DNA of 64,000 nt from Bacteroidales bacterium UBA1715 (GCA_002317135.1 DCIX01000025.1:62001-126000), one strand, 5' to 3'. Shown: positions 43,301 to 52,316, counted from the stretch's first letter. Numbers and translations are program-made. The notes: generated from the letters alone by a model not told the origin.

Positions 43301-44248
43301 AATATAGACATAGATTTTCCAAAAGACTTTGCCACTGTTACATTACGCAATGTCGATGGCTGCAAAATGGCAGAAATGTATTACACAGACCAAGCGGCAT
43401 ACGCACAAAAAGCCGACGGCTACGGATATTCTTATGCGTATTTTGATAAGAAATGGTATGCATACGCTTTAGGAGGCGATCCATTATTTTTCTCCGAAAA
43501 TAATTCTGTACCAGCTGTACCAACTCTAAGACCTGTTATCACAGAAATAAACTTTGCACCAAGCAAAACTTTAGATTCTGGCGACTGGATAGAAATCTAT
43601 AATCCAGATGAATATACCGCATTTAATTTAAAAGATTGGATGATACAGGACGACGGAGGCAAAATTTCTGTTATATACGATGATATCACTATTGCCCCAG
43701 GTGAATACATTGTTTTCGCAAACAATCCAGAGAAATTCAATAGCATTTACCCTGATGTAAAATGCTATCAATTAGACTTGTCGCTCAACAATTATCAAGA
43801 CGGTATAACAGTATATAATGAATACGAAAAAACAATAGATTTTGTTTCTTATTCGATGTTCGAAGATGAATGGTCGAAAAACACGTTCAAAACAGGAAGA
43901 ACACTTTCACTTCGCGACTATAAGAGCGATAACGCATTAGGTAAAAACTGGTCGGCAAGTAAAAGTTTTGGAACACCAGGAAGAGAAAACGACTATATTC
44001 TAACAGATATTCCTGAAAATGAACAAATTCAAGTTGCAGCATATCCAAATCCATGTAAAGATTATCTTACAATACAATGTGAAGGTAGTTTTACATACGA
44101 AATAGTTACTTCTAATGGCGTGATGATTGCTTCAAACGAAGCCGAAAAACAAGTATTCGTTCCAGTAAGAGAACTTTCTACAGGAATATATTTTGTTGTT
44201 GTTTATAAAGAAAATCTAACTATTATTAAGAAAATAGTTAAAGAATAG
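40298..44248 (+). CDS. Secreted CotH-kinase/lamin-tail protein with T9SS type A sorting domain
   Basis: A 1316-residue secreted protein. After the signal peptide (ending SFSQQ) comes a lamin-tail domain (EIVAKNANSYINNQG, DWIEIKN), a beta-sandwich, a chitobiase-like region (TIRYTTDGSVPTEKS), a CotH kinase domain at about 485-740 (KPIHFEYFDENG, DAGVKIGGNWSRAQPQKTLK, NGNYYGIQNVREK, then DADFGLG), a bacterial Ig-like repeat (WEGAVNSTDKTITITT), two more lamin-tail domains and a type A sorting domain at about 1245-1316 (AYPNPCKDYL). CotH proteins phosphorylate proteins in spore coats; the target here is unknown. A likely surface kinase delivered by type IX secretion. Confidence 0.9.
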   Translation: MRKLFFLATLILFSYYSFSQQLILNEIVAKNANSYINNQGSSPDWIEIKNISNSAIQLSDYSLATKECLNTPWQFPDKKLAAGAVSLFEAKESKTAAQWETVIDLGHSFTFTVPSYEISNWYKEDYNVSEWNNGPSPIGFGESNIASSVPAGTKSVFLRTTFSVSDINDITDLMLHMDCDDGFIAYINGKEVVRFNMNQTAYNAFANNATEGVIANGGIPEKYTIENPQNILHEGINTFCVQVHNCNATSSDLLAIPILSIGYNTYKDYRGGTSKYCSFSSGNIFPHSLDASSDIVYLLYNNNIVDSISWKDIPVDISIGRKSGDNTNIYYFQKPTPGKANSNEAFVSETLEKPKLSVPGTVFTIDETFYVSAYSSETDVTIRYTTDGSVPTEKSKVFPEKLLISTTTNLRVRAFRNGYLPSKTTTNSYLYLNRNQNLPIASITANEDDFFSYQSGIYEKGPNASNEEPYYGANFWQDWEKPIHFEYFDENGDCVVSQDAGVKIGGNWSRAQPQKTLKIYARDEYGKDEMEYQFFKDKPISSFHLILLRNSGNDFNNTQMRDGVISELAKQMDIDRQAYQPAIVFINGNYYGIQNVREKQNKHYVAENYGYDKDDIDVIKNNGEVADGNNTDYFIMRNFMENNDLSNEQNYEQAKKYIDIQNFIDYNILEMYVVNEDWPGNNIAYWHSRSGNTPWRYMLFDADFGLGIWDVETKVNKNMFQWCTLANSSNYATAPWSTIILRQLLQNADFKRDFLNSLADRLNTTLSAYSINHTIDSVYDIIENEMVFHKEKWGDNWQDGWLNQMKDFGNRRDNIMRRQAENFFSTNGSYKLTISSSEKNAGVIQLNSITVSTFPWSGKYFNNNTISLTAIAKPGYKFIRWEGAVNSTDKTITITTNQTTNITAVFEYVGNEPNILFTEIYYHTYQDDETKWIELYNKNNAQPILDISNWTITLDRYNQTFTFPEGSKLGTDEHPNILIIAKNKERFCEKYPTIPAESVIGNIDIDFPKDFATVTLRNVDGCKMAEMYYTDQAAYAQKADGYGYSYAYFDKKWYAYALGGDPLFFSENNSVPAVPTLRPVITEINFAPSKTLDSGDWIEIYNPDEYTAFNLKDWMIQDDGGKISVIYDDITIAPGEYIVFANNPEKFNSIYPDVKCYQLDLSLNNYQDGITVYNEYEKTIDFVSYSMFEDEWSKNTFKTGRTLSLRDYKSDNALGKNWSASKSFGTPGRENDYILTDIPENEQIQVAAYPNPCKDYLTIQCEGSFTYEIVTSNGVMIASNEAEKQVFVPVRELSTGIYFVVVYKENLTIIKKIVKE

Positions 44249-44308
44249 CGGATTTTCCAAAGGTTACATTCCGTTTTTAACAATTATGAATACTTATTAA
44301 CAACAGTC

Positions 44309-44337
44309 TTTTGTTTGTTAAGAAATGTCTATTTTTG
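44309..44337 (+). promoter_or_regulatory. Promoter of the basic exported protein
   Basis: TATTTTTG (44330-44337) is a perfect -7 element, with TTTTG (44309-44313) 16 nt upstream, three short of the usual spacing. The start codon is 28 nt downstream. Confidence 0.5.
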
Positions 44338-44364
44338 AAATCGGTAAAAAATGATTATTGAACT

Positions 44365-44916
44365 ATGAGATTTAGTAAGCTTGCCTTGTTGTTGGGAATG
44401 TTGATTGTAAGCACAACAGCCTTTGCCCAATATGACGATGATGAAACAGTACAATCAAGAAAAAGTACACATAAAAAAGAAAAAGTTCACTCTGGTCCTG
44501 CGGCAAAAAGCCGTGATATGAAAAAGCAAGACAACTTCAAATCAAGCGTAAACAAAACAACACACTTGAGCAAGAAGGAGCAAGCGAAACTACAAGCAAA
44601 AAAGGAAAAAGAACATCAAAAACGTTTCGAGTCTAACCGCAAAAAAATGCAGGACAAAAAGACTTTGAAACGAATGAAACAAAACGAAAAATACTCATAT
44701 CGTACCAATTCAGCCAAAGGTAAGTCTTGGCAAAGTCGAAAACACGAGTCGAAATCTACCAAAGCTAATCGAAAACGAGCAAAAGCATTGGAAAAGAAAC
44801 AAGACGAAGCTCGCGACAGATACGAGAACAAGGATTATAAACCGGGAGCGAGAAAAACGACTAGAAAAGGTAAAATCCGAGAATTCCAAAATCCGTTTAA
44901 ACGAGATAAACGATAA
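44365..44916 (+). CDS. Exported protein very rich in lysine and arginine
   Basis: A 183-residue protein with a signal peptide (MRFSKLALLLGMLIVSTTAFAQ) followed by about 160 residues in which lysine, arginine, serine and glutamate dominate; no hydrophobic core is visible. It is predicted to be disordered or helical and strongly positive. It may coat the negatively charged surface or bind LPS, DNA or a matrix. The TPR gene begins 2 nt after it, suggesting a shared mRNA. No known family recognised. Confidence 0.7.
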   Translation: MRFSKLALLLGMLIVSTTAFAQYDDDETVQSRKSTHKKEKVHSGPAAKSRDMKKQDNFKSSVNKTTHLSKKEQAKLQAKKEKEHQKRFESNRKKMQDKKTLKRMKQNEKYSYRTNSAKGKSWQSRKHESKSTKANRKRAKALEKKQDEARDRYENKDYKPGARKTTRKGKIREFQNPFKRDKR

Positions 44917-44918
44917 CG

Positions 44919-45866
44919 ATGAAACACTATTGCTGGGAAATAGTTATTGCTCTGCTTATTTCAATAACAGTGCAAGCCCAACAATGTGATTCTCTCTACA
45001 TTGCGTCTCTAAAACTATACGATAGCGAAAACTACAACGCCTCGTTGGAAGCAATCAATACTGTTATTCAGAAATGTGGAAATACAGTTGATTACCAACT
45101 ACATAAAGCGAAATGTTTTAGTGAATTAAAGGACACAAAGGGGAAATTAGGAGCACTCAACGCGGCTTTAGCCCTTGATTCAAACTGTATTGCTGCATTG
45201 TCAGAAAAAGCTGCAATGTATATGTCAGCGGACATTTATTCGTCGGCAATAAAATGCTATAAGAAAATTCTGTCACTAATACCAGCAACCGACACAACAA
45301 CACGCCTATACCTTACCAACCTAAGTGCATTGTATGTATATACGAATCAAAACAATAAAGCATTTGACTTGTTATGGGATTATTGCCAAAAAGATTCCTC
45401 GGCAAGCAATGAATATATGCTCACAAACTTGTCGGCTTCGGCTATCTATATCGGTAAATATGCAGAAGCAGAATGGGCTCTATCAAAAATTCTGACTGAC
45501 AATCCTGCAAATGTAAAAGCTCTTGTAAATATGGGGCTTTGCAAAGAAGGACAAAAAGACTATGATGCTGCAATTGCATACTACGACAAAGCAATGTTGT
45601 ATGTTCCCGATGACGCATACGCTTGGAACAACCGCGGATACGCCTATTATATGCAGGGAAACTACAAAGACGCACTCGACAATATAGAAAAATCTATTAC
45701 ATTAGATCCATCTAACTCATACGCTTACAGAAACAAAGCACTTGTTTTAATTGCTATGGGAAAGAAAAAAGACGCTTGCAAAAACTTAGAGCAAGCTATT
45801 GAAGCTGGATTTACAGAAATGTATGGCAACGAAGTTCTACAATTAATAGAACAAAACTGCCGCTAA
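44919..45866 (+). CDS. Exported TPR protein
   Basis: A 315-residue protein with a signal peptide (ending TVQAQQ) and about six tetratricopeptide repeats, the clearest near 200-300 (VKALVNMGLCKEGQKDYDAAI, then AYAWNNRGYAYYMQGNYKDAL in parts). TPRs scaffold protein complexes; in the periplasm they often work with envelope machines. The polA gene follows 12 nt later. Partner unknown. Confidence 0.8.
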   Translation: MKHYCWEIVIALLISITVQAQQCDSLYIASLKLYDSENYNASLEAINTVIQKCGNTVDYQLHKAKCFSELKDTKGKLGALNAALALDSNCIAALSEKAAMYMSADIYSSAIKCYKKILSLIPATDTTTRLYLTNLSALYVYTNQNNKAFDLLWDYCQKDSSASNEYMLTNLSASAIYIGKYAEAEWALSKILTDNPANVKALVNMGLCKEGQKDYDAAIAYYDKAMLYVPDDAYAWNNRGYAYYMQGNYKDALDNIEKSITLDPSNSYAYRNKALVLIAMGKKKDACKNLEQAIEAGFTEMYGNEVLQLIEQNCR

Positions 45867-45878
45867 AAAACAACTACT

Positions 45879-48638
45879 ATGGAAGAAAAGAAACTATTCC
45901 TCATAGACGGACATGCCGTTTTATATCGCTCCTATTTTGCATTCATAAATAATCCTCGTGTAAACTCCAAAGGCGTAAACACCTCGGCAGTATTTGGTTT
46001 CGTAAATACGGTTTACGAAATGATGCGTTCGCAAAAACCAACGCATATTGGCGTTGTGTTTGATCCCAAAGGAAAGACTTTTCGCCACGAGATGTATGAG
46101 GCCTATAAAGCGAATAGACAAGCAACTCCTGAAGATCTTAAAGCAGCCATTCCCGAAGTTATTGAAATCATTCAGGCAATGAATATTCCTGTCGTGCAAG
46201 TCGAAGGCTACGAAGCTGACGATGTTATTGGAACATTGGCTAAACAAGCTGCTAAAAAAGACTTTATGGTCTATATGGTTACGCCAGATAAGGATTATGC
46301 ACAACTTGTCGAAGATTCTATTTACATGTATCGACTTGGTCACAACGGAATCGACATAATGGGGCCACAACAAGTAGCCGATAAATTTTCGGTGAAAAGA
46401 CCAGAACAAGTCATTGACTTATTAGGACTTTGGGGCGATAGTTCCGACAACATTCCAGGTGCCCCTGGCGTGGGTGAAAAAACAGCAAAAGCACTTATTG
46501 CTCAATATGATAGCATTGAGGGTATCTACGAACATATCGAAGAATTAAAAGGTAAACAAAAAGAAAAAATGATTGCAGCAAAAGACCAAGTACTACTATC
46601 AAAAGAACTTGCTACAATCTGCACTCAAGTGCCTATTTCCTTCGACGACTATAATTTTGAAAAAGAGCCATTTAACGCCGAAGCGTTACAAGCAAAATTC
46701 AATGAATTAGAGTTTATCGGTTTGGCTCAAAAGATGCTTAAAACAACTATAGAACCACAAAAACCAATAGCAAAACCTGTCGTTCAGGAATCCGATACGC
46801 AATTGGATTTATTTGCAGAACCAGCAGAACAACCTGTCGTTCAAACAAAAACAAAAACATTCAGCAACTATCATATAGTAAAAGATGTTGACTCGTTCAT
46901 TAAATTACTTTCAAAACAACTAACTATCAGTTACACAATCTGTTCCGACACAGCAACAACAGTCAACGCACGCGTACTTGGCATAGCTTTCTCGTGGAAC
47001 AACAACGAAGCACACTATCTTGCATTTCCAACCGAAGAAAATGAGCACAAAGAATTAATGCAAAAAATCAAACCGATTTTTAATTCTTGCTCAAAGAAAT
47101 TCACCTACGACCTCAAGCAAAGCGTATCTATTCTTTCCCGTTACGGAATTCCCGTCTATGGCGAAACACACGATTTACAGTTAGCACACTATGTTCTTCA
47201 ACCGGAATTACGCCATTCATTAGACACAATTGTACGTCAATATTTAGGGACAAGCATTTTACGAATAGAAGATTTTACTACGACAAAAGCTGCACAATTT
47301 TCATTCGCCGAATTGTCTATTGAACAACAAAAAAACTACTTCTGTGAACAAGCAGATGTCATTTTACAAACAACACCACTTATTGAAAAAAAACTTCGCG
47401 ACCTTGGTCAATATGAGTTATATACAAAAATAGAATGTCCACTTGCCTCTGTTTTAAGCAAGATGGAAATGGCTGGAGTAAAGATTGATTCTGACGCACT
47501 TCGCAAGTCTTCAGAAGTAATCAGCAACGAGGTTTCTAAAATAGAAAATCGCATATATGAATTGGCTGGAGAAACTTTCAACATTGGTTCTCCAAAACAA
47601 TTAGGAGAAATCCTATTTGACAAACTTGCCATTACAGAAAAAGCGAAGAAGACAAAAACGAAACAATATGCCACAGGCGAGGAAGTGCTCGACAAACTCC
47701 GTGACGCACACGAAATTGTACCACTTATTTTGGAATATAGAGAGATGAAAAAACTCTTATCTACCTATATCGACGCCCTACCTCAACTGGTAAACAAACA
47801 TACTGGAAAAATACACGCCTCATTTAATCAAGCGGTTGTTGCCACTGGTCGATTGAGTTCAACAAACCCAAATCTACAAAACATTCCGGTACGCACCGAA
47901 ATGGGACGGGAAATACGCAAAGTATTTATTCCTTCACAACCAGGAAATATATTCCTATCAGCCGATTATTCACAAATAGAACTTCGTCTTATCGCCCATT
48001 TTAGTGGTGACGAACACTTTATTTCAGCGTTCAAGAATGGCGAAGACATACACCGTGCAACTGCCGCAAAAATCTTTGGTGTTTCACTAGAAGAAGTTAC
48101 AGCCGACCAAAGAAGAAAAGCGAAATCAGCGAATTTTGCAATTTCATACGGAACTACAGCATTCGGTCTCTCACAAACATTGAACATCCCTCGCAAAGAA
48201 GCACAAGAACTAATCGACAGTTACTTTGCGAACTATCCGAAAGTAAAAGCCTTAATGGATTCATACATAGATATGGCACGAAATAAAGGCTATGTGGAAA
48301 CAATGTTCAACCGACGCAGATATTTGCCTGACATTAACTCACAAAACGCAACGATACGCGGTGTTGCCGAACGAAATGCTATTAACGCACCGGTACAAGG
48401 TTCTGCAGCAGACATCATAAAAATTGCAATGATTAACATTGCTTCAAAAATGGAAGAACAAAACCTTCGTAGCCGTATGATTCTACAAGTTCACGACGAA
48501 TTAAACTTCGATGTTTTTCCTGACGAACTTGAGGCAATGAAGAAAATCGTGACTGAAGAAATGCAAAATGCGGTAGCATTACAAGTGCCACTTATTGCCG
48601 AAATGGGAATAGGACAAAACTGGTTAGAAGCACATTAA
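45879..48638 (+). CDS. polA: DNA polymerase I
   Basis: A 919-residue polymerase with a 5'-3' exonuclease domain (1-290; LFLIDGHAVLYRSYF), a 3'-5' exonuclease-like domain (about 330-500) and a polymerase domain (about 540-919): motif A DYSQIELRLIAHFSGDE, motif B RRKAKSANFAISYG and motif C QVHDEL. The first exonuclease motif, normally D-x-E (DTET in E. coli), reads TICSDTATT, and alignment puts the metal ligands as T and C; motif II retains YDLK and motif III LDTI. Proofreading may be lost. The enzyme repairs DNA and removes RNA primers. Confidence 0.95.
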   Translation: MEEKKLFLIDGHAVLYRSYFAFINNPRVNSKGVNTSAVFGFVNTVYEMMRSQKPTHIGVVFDPKGKTFRHEMYEAYKANRQATPEDLKAAIPEVIEIIQAMNIPVVQVEGYEADDVIGTLAKQAAKKDFMVYMVTPDKDYAQLVEDSIYMYRLGHNGIDIMGPQQVADKFSVKRPEQVIDLLGLWGDSSDNIPGAPGVGEKTAKALIAQYDSIEGIYEHIEELKGKQKEKMIAAKDQVLLSKELATICTQVPISFDDYNFEKEPFNAEALQAKFNELEFIGLAQKMLKTTIEPQKPIAKPVVQESDTQLDLFAEPAEQPVVQTKTKTFSNYHIVKDVDSFIKLLSKQLTISYTICSDTATTVNARVLGIAFSWNNNEAHYLAFPTEENEHKELMQKIKPIFNSCSKKFTYDLKQSVSILSRYGIPVYGETHDLQLAHYVLQPELRHSLDTIVRQYLGTSILRIEDFTTTKAAQFSFAELSIEQQKNYFCEQADVILQTTPLIEKKLRDLGQYELYTKIECPLASVLSKMEMAGVKIDSDALRKSSEVISNEVSKIENRIYELAGETFNIGSPKQLGEILFDKLAITEKAKKTKTKQYATGEEVLDKLRDAHEIVPLILEYREMKKLLSTYIDALPQLVNKHTGKIHASFNQAVVATGRLSSTNPNLQNIPVRTEMGREIRKVFIPSQPGNIFLSADYSQIELRLIAHFSGDEHFISAFKNGEDIHRATAAKIFGVSLEEVTADQRRKAKSANFAISYGTTAFGLSQTLNIPRKEAQELIDSYFANYPKVKALMDSYIDMARNKGYVETMFNRRRYLPDINSQNATIRGVAERNAINAPVQGSAADIIKIAMINIASKMEEQNLRSRMILQVHDELNFDVFPDELEAMKKIVTEEMQNAVALQVPLIAEMGIGQNWLEAH

Positions 48639-48662
48639 TAAGGAACGTAAGATATTGCAATC

Positions 48663-49145
48663 CTACATCTTTTTCACATAGTTTGTTGTAGAAAAACCTT
48701 CAACAAATTCGATTGTCTTCACCTCGCCACCGTTGGCAAGCACTTCTTTTGCGCCAACTATATTTTCTATTTGGTAATCACTACCTTTCACAAGTACATC
48801 GGGAAGTAAGGTCGAAATCACATTAAGCGGAGTATCTTCGTCAAATAAAATCACAAGGTCAATAAATTCGAAACTGGCAATAGTCAACGCTCGAGATTCT
48901 TCTTCTTTTATAGGACGGTTTTCTCCCTTTAATCGTTTTATAGACGCATCGGTATTCAATCCCAAAATCAATTTTGAACCCAAATCGCGTGCCTTCGACA
49001 AATAATAGATATGCCCTTTGTGAATTATATCGAAACAACCATTGGTAAAAACAATCTTTTCACCCTGAATTCTCCAATTGGCAACAATTTGTTTCGCTTC
49101 TTCAAGAGAAACAATTTTATGTAGTATTGTATCTAACTGATTCAT
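48663..49145 (-). CDS. ADP-heptose synthase, adenylyltransferase part (HldE-C/RfaE2)
   Basis: A 160-residue nucleotidyltransferase of the RfaE2 type, which joins AMP to D-glycero-beta-D-manno-heptose 1-phosphate for lipopolysaccharide inner core synthesis. FTNGCFDIIHKGHI (about 33-46) holds the HxGH-like motif, and GFSTTNYVKK is the ending motif. It begins with ATGA overlap at the end of the UPF0104 gene. The kinase half is not in this window. Confidence 0.88.
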   Translation of the reverse strand: MNQLDTILHKIVSLEEAKQIVANWRIQGEKIVFTNGCFDIIHKGHIYYLSKARDLGSKLILGLNTDASIKRLKGENRPIKEEESRALTIASFEFIDLVILFDEDTPLNVISTLLPDVLVKGSDYQIENIVGAKEVLANGGEVKTIEFVEGFSTTNYVKKM

Positions 49146-50134
49146 TGATTTTGCTTTTTACGGAAAACGAAATACAAAGATACGATTCCAAGAAGAATCT
49201 CTAATATCAATTGCGACTCGTGGCTAATTGTTGCATACAACAAGCCTACCGAATTGAAATCTAATCCATAGATTGTAAGTGCAAGGGCTACAATATAATG
49301 ATAAGCTCCAATTCCCCCCTGAACAGGCACCGCCATACCAATACTTCCAACAACAAGCAAGAATAAGCCATCGGCAAGACCAAGATGTGCCGTAGGCGGA
49401 AGTGCCAAACACACAAACCAAGTCATTATCCAATAACACAGCCACAATGCAATGGTATAGAAGACAAACAATCCACGTTTTTCCAATTTATAAACCGAAG
49501 CAAGTCCATCAAAAATTCCTTTACAAAAAGACTGTATCTTGGCAACGACAAGATTATCCTTGCCTTTCAATATAAAGAAAAGAGCAAGAGCGACAACTAT
49601 CACCACACAAATCAAAACAATGATTTCCAACGATATAGAAGAAAATCGCTCTGCTGTTGGAGCCAAAACCTTATCACGAATAAAAGCACCAAACAAATCA
49701 ATTTGTAGGAAGAATGTGATAAACGCAAGCAATAATGTAACTAACACATCGAATGCACGTTCCACAATAACAGTACCAACAAGCGTATCAAATGGAAGAT
49801 TTTCTGTCCGTTTCAATGCACCACAACGAGCAATTTCGCCAACGCGAGGTAAAGCAAGATTAGCAAAATAGCCGAACATTTCTGCCCAAAACGAATTAGC
49901 AAGCGTCGGTTTATGATCGCAAGTTGCTTCAATAAGAAGATTCCATCGTGCTGCACGACAAATATACGCCACCATTGCAAGAACAAGCGCAAAACCAATC
50001 CACACAAAATTAGCATGAACAATGTCGTTCCACATTGCAGCAAAATCTACATCTTTAAAAACGAAAAACAGCAAGCCAACTCCAATCAGAGCAAAAACAA
50101 TGTAAGATATTGTTTTTGAAAGGCTTTTATCCAT
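49142..50134 (-). CDS. UPF0104 (lysylphosphatidylglycerol-synthase-like) membrane protein
   Basis: A 330-residue integral membrane protein with about eight helices, of the family related to the flippase domain of MprF/AglD. Signs: WIGFALVLAMVAYICRAARW near 45-64, then SFWAEMFGYFANLALPRVGEIARC, ERAFDVLVTLLLA and the late PVQGGIGAYHY. It may translocate or modify lipids. It is 3 nt after panD and overlaps the HldE-C gene. Confidence 0.88.
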   Translation of the reverse strand: MDKSLSKTISYIVFALIGVGLLFFVFKDVDFAAMWNDIVHANFVWIGFALVLAMVAYICRAARWNLLIEATCDHKPTLANSFWAEMFGYFANLALPRVGEIARCGALKRTENLPFDTLVGTVIVERAFDVLVTLLLAFITFFLQIDLFGAFIRDKVLAPTAERFSSISLEIIVLICVVIVVALALFFILKGKDNLVVAKIQSFCKGIFDGLASVYKLEKRGLFVFYTIALWLCYWIMTWFVCLALPPTAHLGLADGLFLLVVGSIGMAVPVQGGIGAYHYIVALALTIYGLDFNSVGLLYATISHESQLILEILLGIVSLYFVFRKKQNQ

Positions 50135-50137
50135 AAA

Positions 50138-50488
50138 CTACACTAATTTATTGGTAGCAGTGTCAGGAAAAACAACCGAAGGAGTAAATGTTTTTGCCTC
50201 TTCAAAATCCATTTGCGCATACGAAATAATTATGGCAACATCACCCACATTAAATTTGTGAGCAGCAGGTCCATTCAAACAAACAACACCACTATTTCTT
50301 TCACCTTTAATTGCGTAAGTTTCAATTCGTTCACCTGAATTTAAATTTAGAACCTGCACTTTTTCATTAGGAATGATATTAGAGGCTTCCATCAAGGCTT
50401 CGTCCAATGTAATGCTACCGATATAGTTAAGATTTGCTTCGGTAACTGTCACACGGTGGATTTTAGATTTCATTATTTCTATCATCAT
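50138..50488 (-). CDS. panD: Aspartate 1-decarboxylase
   Basis: A 116-residue pyruvoyl enzyme that makes beta-alanine for pantothenate. It starts as MMIEIMKSKIHRVTV and has the self-cleavage site NYIGSITLD with Gly24-Ser25 exactly at the E. coli positions, which supports this start, and Tyr-rich NYIG. It is made as a pro-protein cleaved to beta and alpha chains. It follows panC by 4 nt in the same operon. Confidence 0.95.
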   Translation of the reverse strand: MMIEIMKSKIHRVTVTEANLNYIGSITLDEALMEASNIIPNEKVQVLNLNSGERIETYAIKGERNSGVVCLNGPAAHKFNVGDVAIIISYAQMDFEEAKTFTPSVVFPDTATNKLV

Positions 50489-50492
50489 AGCC

Positions 50493-51350
50493 CTATATGT
50501 TTTTTAGTGCAATATTATCAATTAAACGAACATCGCCGACATTTACGGTAATACATCCAACAACCCATTCTGCTTCGTCCCAAGAAGAAATTGGTTGCAT
50601 TGTGTACCCATTCACAACCTCGAAATATTCAACTTCCAATAGAGGAACATTATTCACCGTATTTTCTACAAAAGCCTTCACTTCTGCAACTGTTGAAGAA
50701 GCAACTAAATCAACTGCTTTGAACAACGTTTGTGAAATTTGAACAGCCTGAACGCGTTGCTCCGCGTTCAAACGAGTATTACGAGAACTTAACGCCAATC
50801 CATCCTCTTCGCGAACAATCGGACAAGGAATAATTTCAATATTGATATTGCTTTGGCGAACCATTTCGCGAATAATTGCAATTTGTTGGAAATCTTTCAT
50901 TCCAAAATAACCTTTGTCTGCTGGAATTAAGTCAAACAAACGGTGTACAACAATACCAACACCATTAAAATGTCCAGGGCGTGCAGCACCTTCCATTACT
51001 GCACCAATTGCACCAAAATCATACGATTCTGTTACATTTTCCAAACCTTCTGGATAGATAGCTTCAATTGTCGGTACAAAAGCTATATCAACGCCAGCGT
51101 TTTCCAACAAAGCTAAATCTGCCTCAACCGTGCGTGGATATGTCAATAAATCATTCTTATTGTTAAATTGTGTTGGATTCACAAATATACTTACAGCTGT
51201 ACAATCGTTTTCTTCAATAGAGCGAGTTACCAACGAAATATGTCCTTGGTGAAGTGCACCCATCGTTGGAACAAATCCTAACGAACGATTTGCCTTACGA
51301 ACTTCTGCTACCGCGTTCGTAATCTCTTCTCTTGTTCTACAAACAATCAT
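50493..51350 (-). CDS. panC: Pantoate-beta-alanine ligase
   Basis: A 285-residue ATP-dependent enzyme joining pantoate and beta-alanine. Motifs: PTMGALHQGHISLV (HxGH), NPTQFN, DKGYFGMKDFQQ and the KMS-like region REEDGLALSSRNT. I start at ATG 51350 (MIVCRTREE); the upstream 20 codons with a lysine-rich stretch belong to the leader. It is divergent from the starch-synthase-like gene, a Bacteroidetes-typical arrangement. Confidence 0.95.
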   Translation of the reverse strand: MIVCRTREEITNAVAEVRKANRSLGFVPTMGALHQGHISLVTRSIEENDCTAVSIFVNPTQFNNKNDLLTYPRTVEADLALLENAGVDIAFVPTIEAIYPEGLENVTESYDFGAIGAVMEGAARPGHFNGVGIVVHRLFDLIPADKGYFGMKDFQQIAIIREMVRQSNINIEIIPCPIVREEDGLALSSRNTRLNAEQRVQAVQISQTLFKAVDLVASSTVAEVKAFVENTVNNVPLLEVEYFEVVNGYTMQPISSWDEAEWVVGCITVNVGDVRLIDNIALKNI

Positions 51351-51475
51351 TTCAATATCAAAAATTTGGACAAAGGTATGTTTTTTTTTCACTATCGTTC
51401 TTTTTTTCATAGTTTATTCAAACACTACAGTGTAGTTTTTTGAATTTTATGTAAAATTTCCCGAAAAAATTTTTA

Positions 51476-51483
51476 TAATTTTG
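51476..51483 (+). promoter_or_regulatory. -7 element of the starch-synthase-like operon
   Basis: TAATTTTG matches TAnnTTTG and is 19 nt before the start codon. No clear -33 element at the usual distance. Confidence 0.5.
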
Positions 51484-51502
51484 CATACGAAATTTTTTAA
51501 AG

Positions 51503-52312
51503 ATGAAGAAAGCAAAAGTTCTGTATGTAACTCAAGAAATGGCGAAATACCTTCCAGACACTGAAATGTCTTTAAAAAGTCGCTATTTACCTCAGTATAT
51601 CCAAGAAAGCGGAAAAGAAATCCGTTGCTTTATGCCTCGATATGGATTAGTAAACGAACGAAGAAATCAACTACACGAAGTTATTCGTTTGTCGGGTATG
51701 AATCTTATCATCGATGACACTGACCATCCACTAATTATCAAGGTTGCTTCTATCCAACAAGCAAGACTTCAGGTATATTTTATCGACAACGATGAATTTT
51801 TCCACCGCAAAGCAATGTTTGTTGACGAAAATGGTAAAGAATTCGAAGATAACGAAGACCGTATGATTTTCTTTGCTCGCGGTGTATTGGAAACAGTAAA
51901 GAAACTTCGCTGGGCTCCAGACATCGTTCACTGCCAAGGATGGTTTACATCTCTTCTTCCTCTATATCTAAAAAAGACGTTCTACGAAGATCCATTGTTT
52001 GCAAATGCAAAAGTGGTATACTCTCTATACAACAACTCTTTTGAGAAACCATTCTCAAAGGATTTTGCCAACAAGATTCACTTCGATGGCATTACTTCCG
52101 ACGACATTGCTTCAATCAAAAACAATGCAGATTGGTTAAGCATCAATAAATTAGCTATCGATCAAGCTGAAGGTATTGTTCTTGGCGAAGAAAAAGTAAA
52201 TGAAGAATTGTTGCAATATTGTAAAGAAAAGAATAAAATCATCCTTCCTTACCAAGGACAGGAAGATTATACACAAGCATATTCTGATTTTTACGATGGT
52301 TTATTAGACTAG
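51503..52312 (+). CDS. Glycogen/starch synthase-like, N-terminal GT5 domain only
   Basis: A 269-residue protein similar to the N-terminal half of GT5 starch synthase: KVLYVTQEMAKYLPDTEMS, YLPQYIQESGKEIRCFMPRYG, and DIVHCQGWFTSLLPLYLK. The C-terminal donor-binding half is absent. The short form is usual in Bacteroidetes and lies beside panC and upstream of DUF4270 and glmS; it may have a structural or regulatory task, since it lacks most of the active site. 4 nt separate it from the DUF4270 gene. Confidence 0.85.
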   Translation: MKKAKVLYVTQEMAKYLPDTEMSLKSRYLPQYIQESGKEIRCFMPRYGLVNERRNQLHEVIRLSGMNLIIDDTDHPLIIKVASIQQARLQVYFIDNDEFFHRKAMFVDENGKEFEDNEDRMIFFARGVLETVKKLRWAPDIVHCQGWFTSLLPLYLKKTFYEDPLFANAKVVYSLYNNSFEKPFSKDFANKIHFDGITSDDIASIKNNADWLSINKLAIDQAEGIVLGEEKVNEELLQYCKEKNKIILPYQGQEDYTQAYSDFYDGLLD

Positions 52313-52316
52313 AACT

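Noticed and set aside
51503..52312. Truncated starch synthase as a pseudogene
   Set aside because: The short GT5 form, with DUF4270 and glmS downstream and panC divergent, is the usual Bacteroidetes arrangement.
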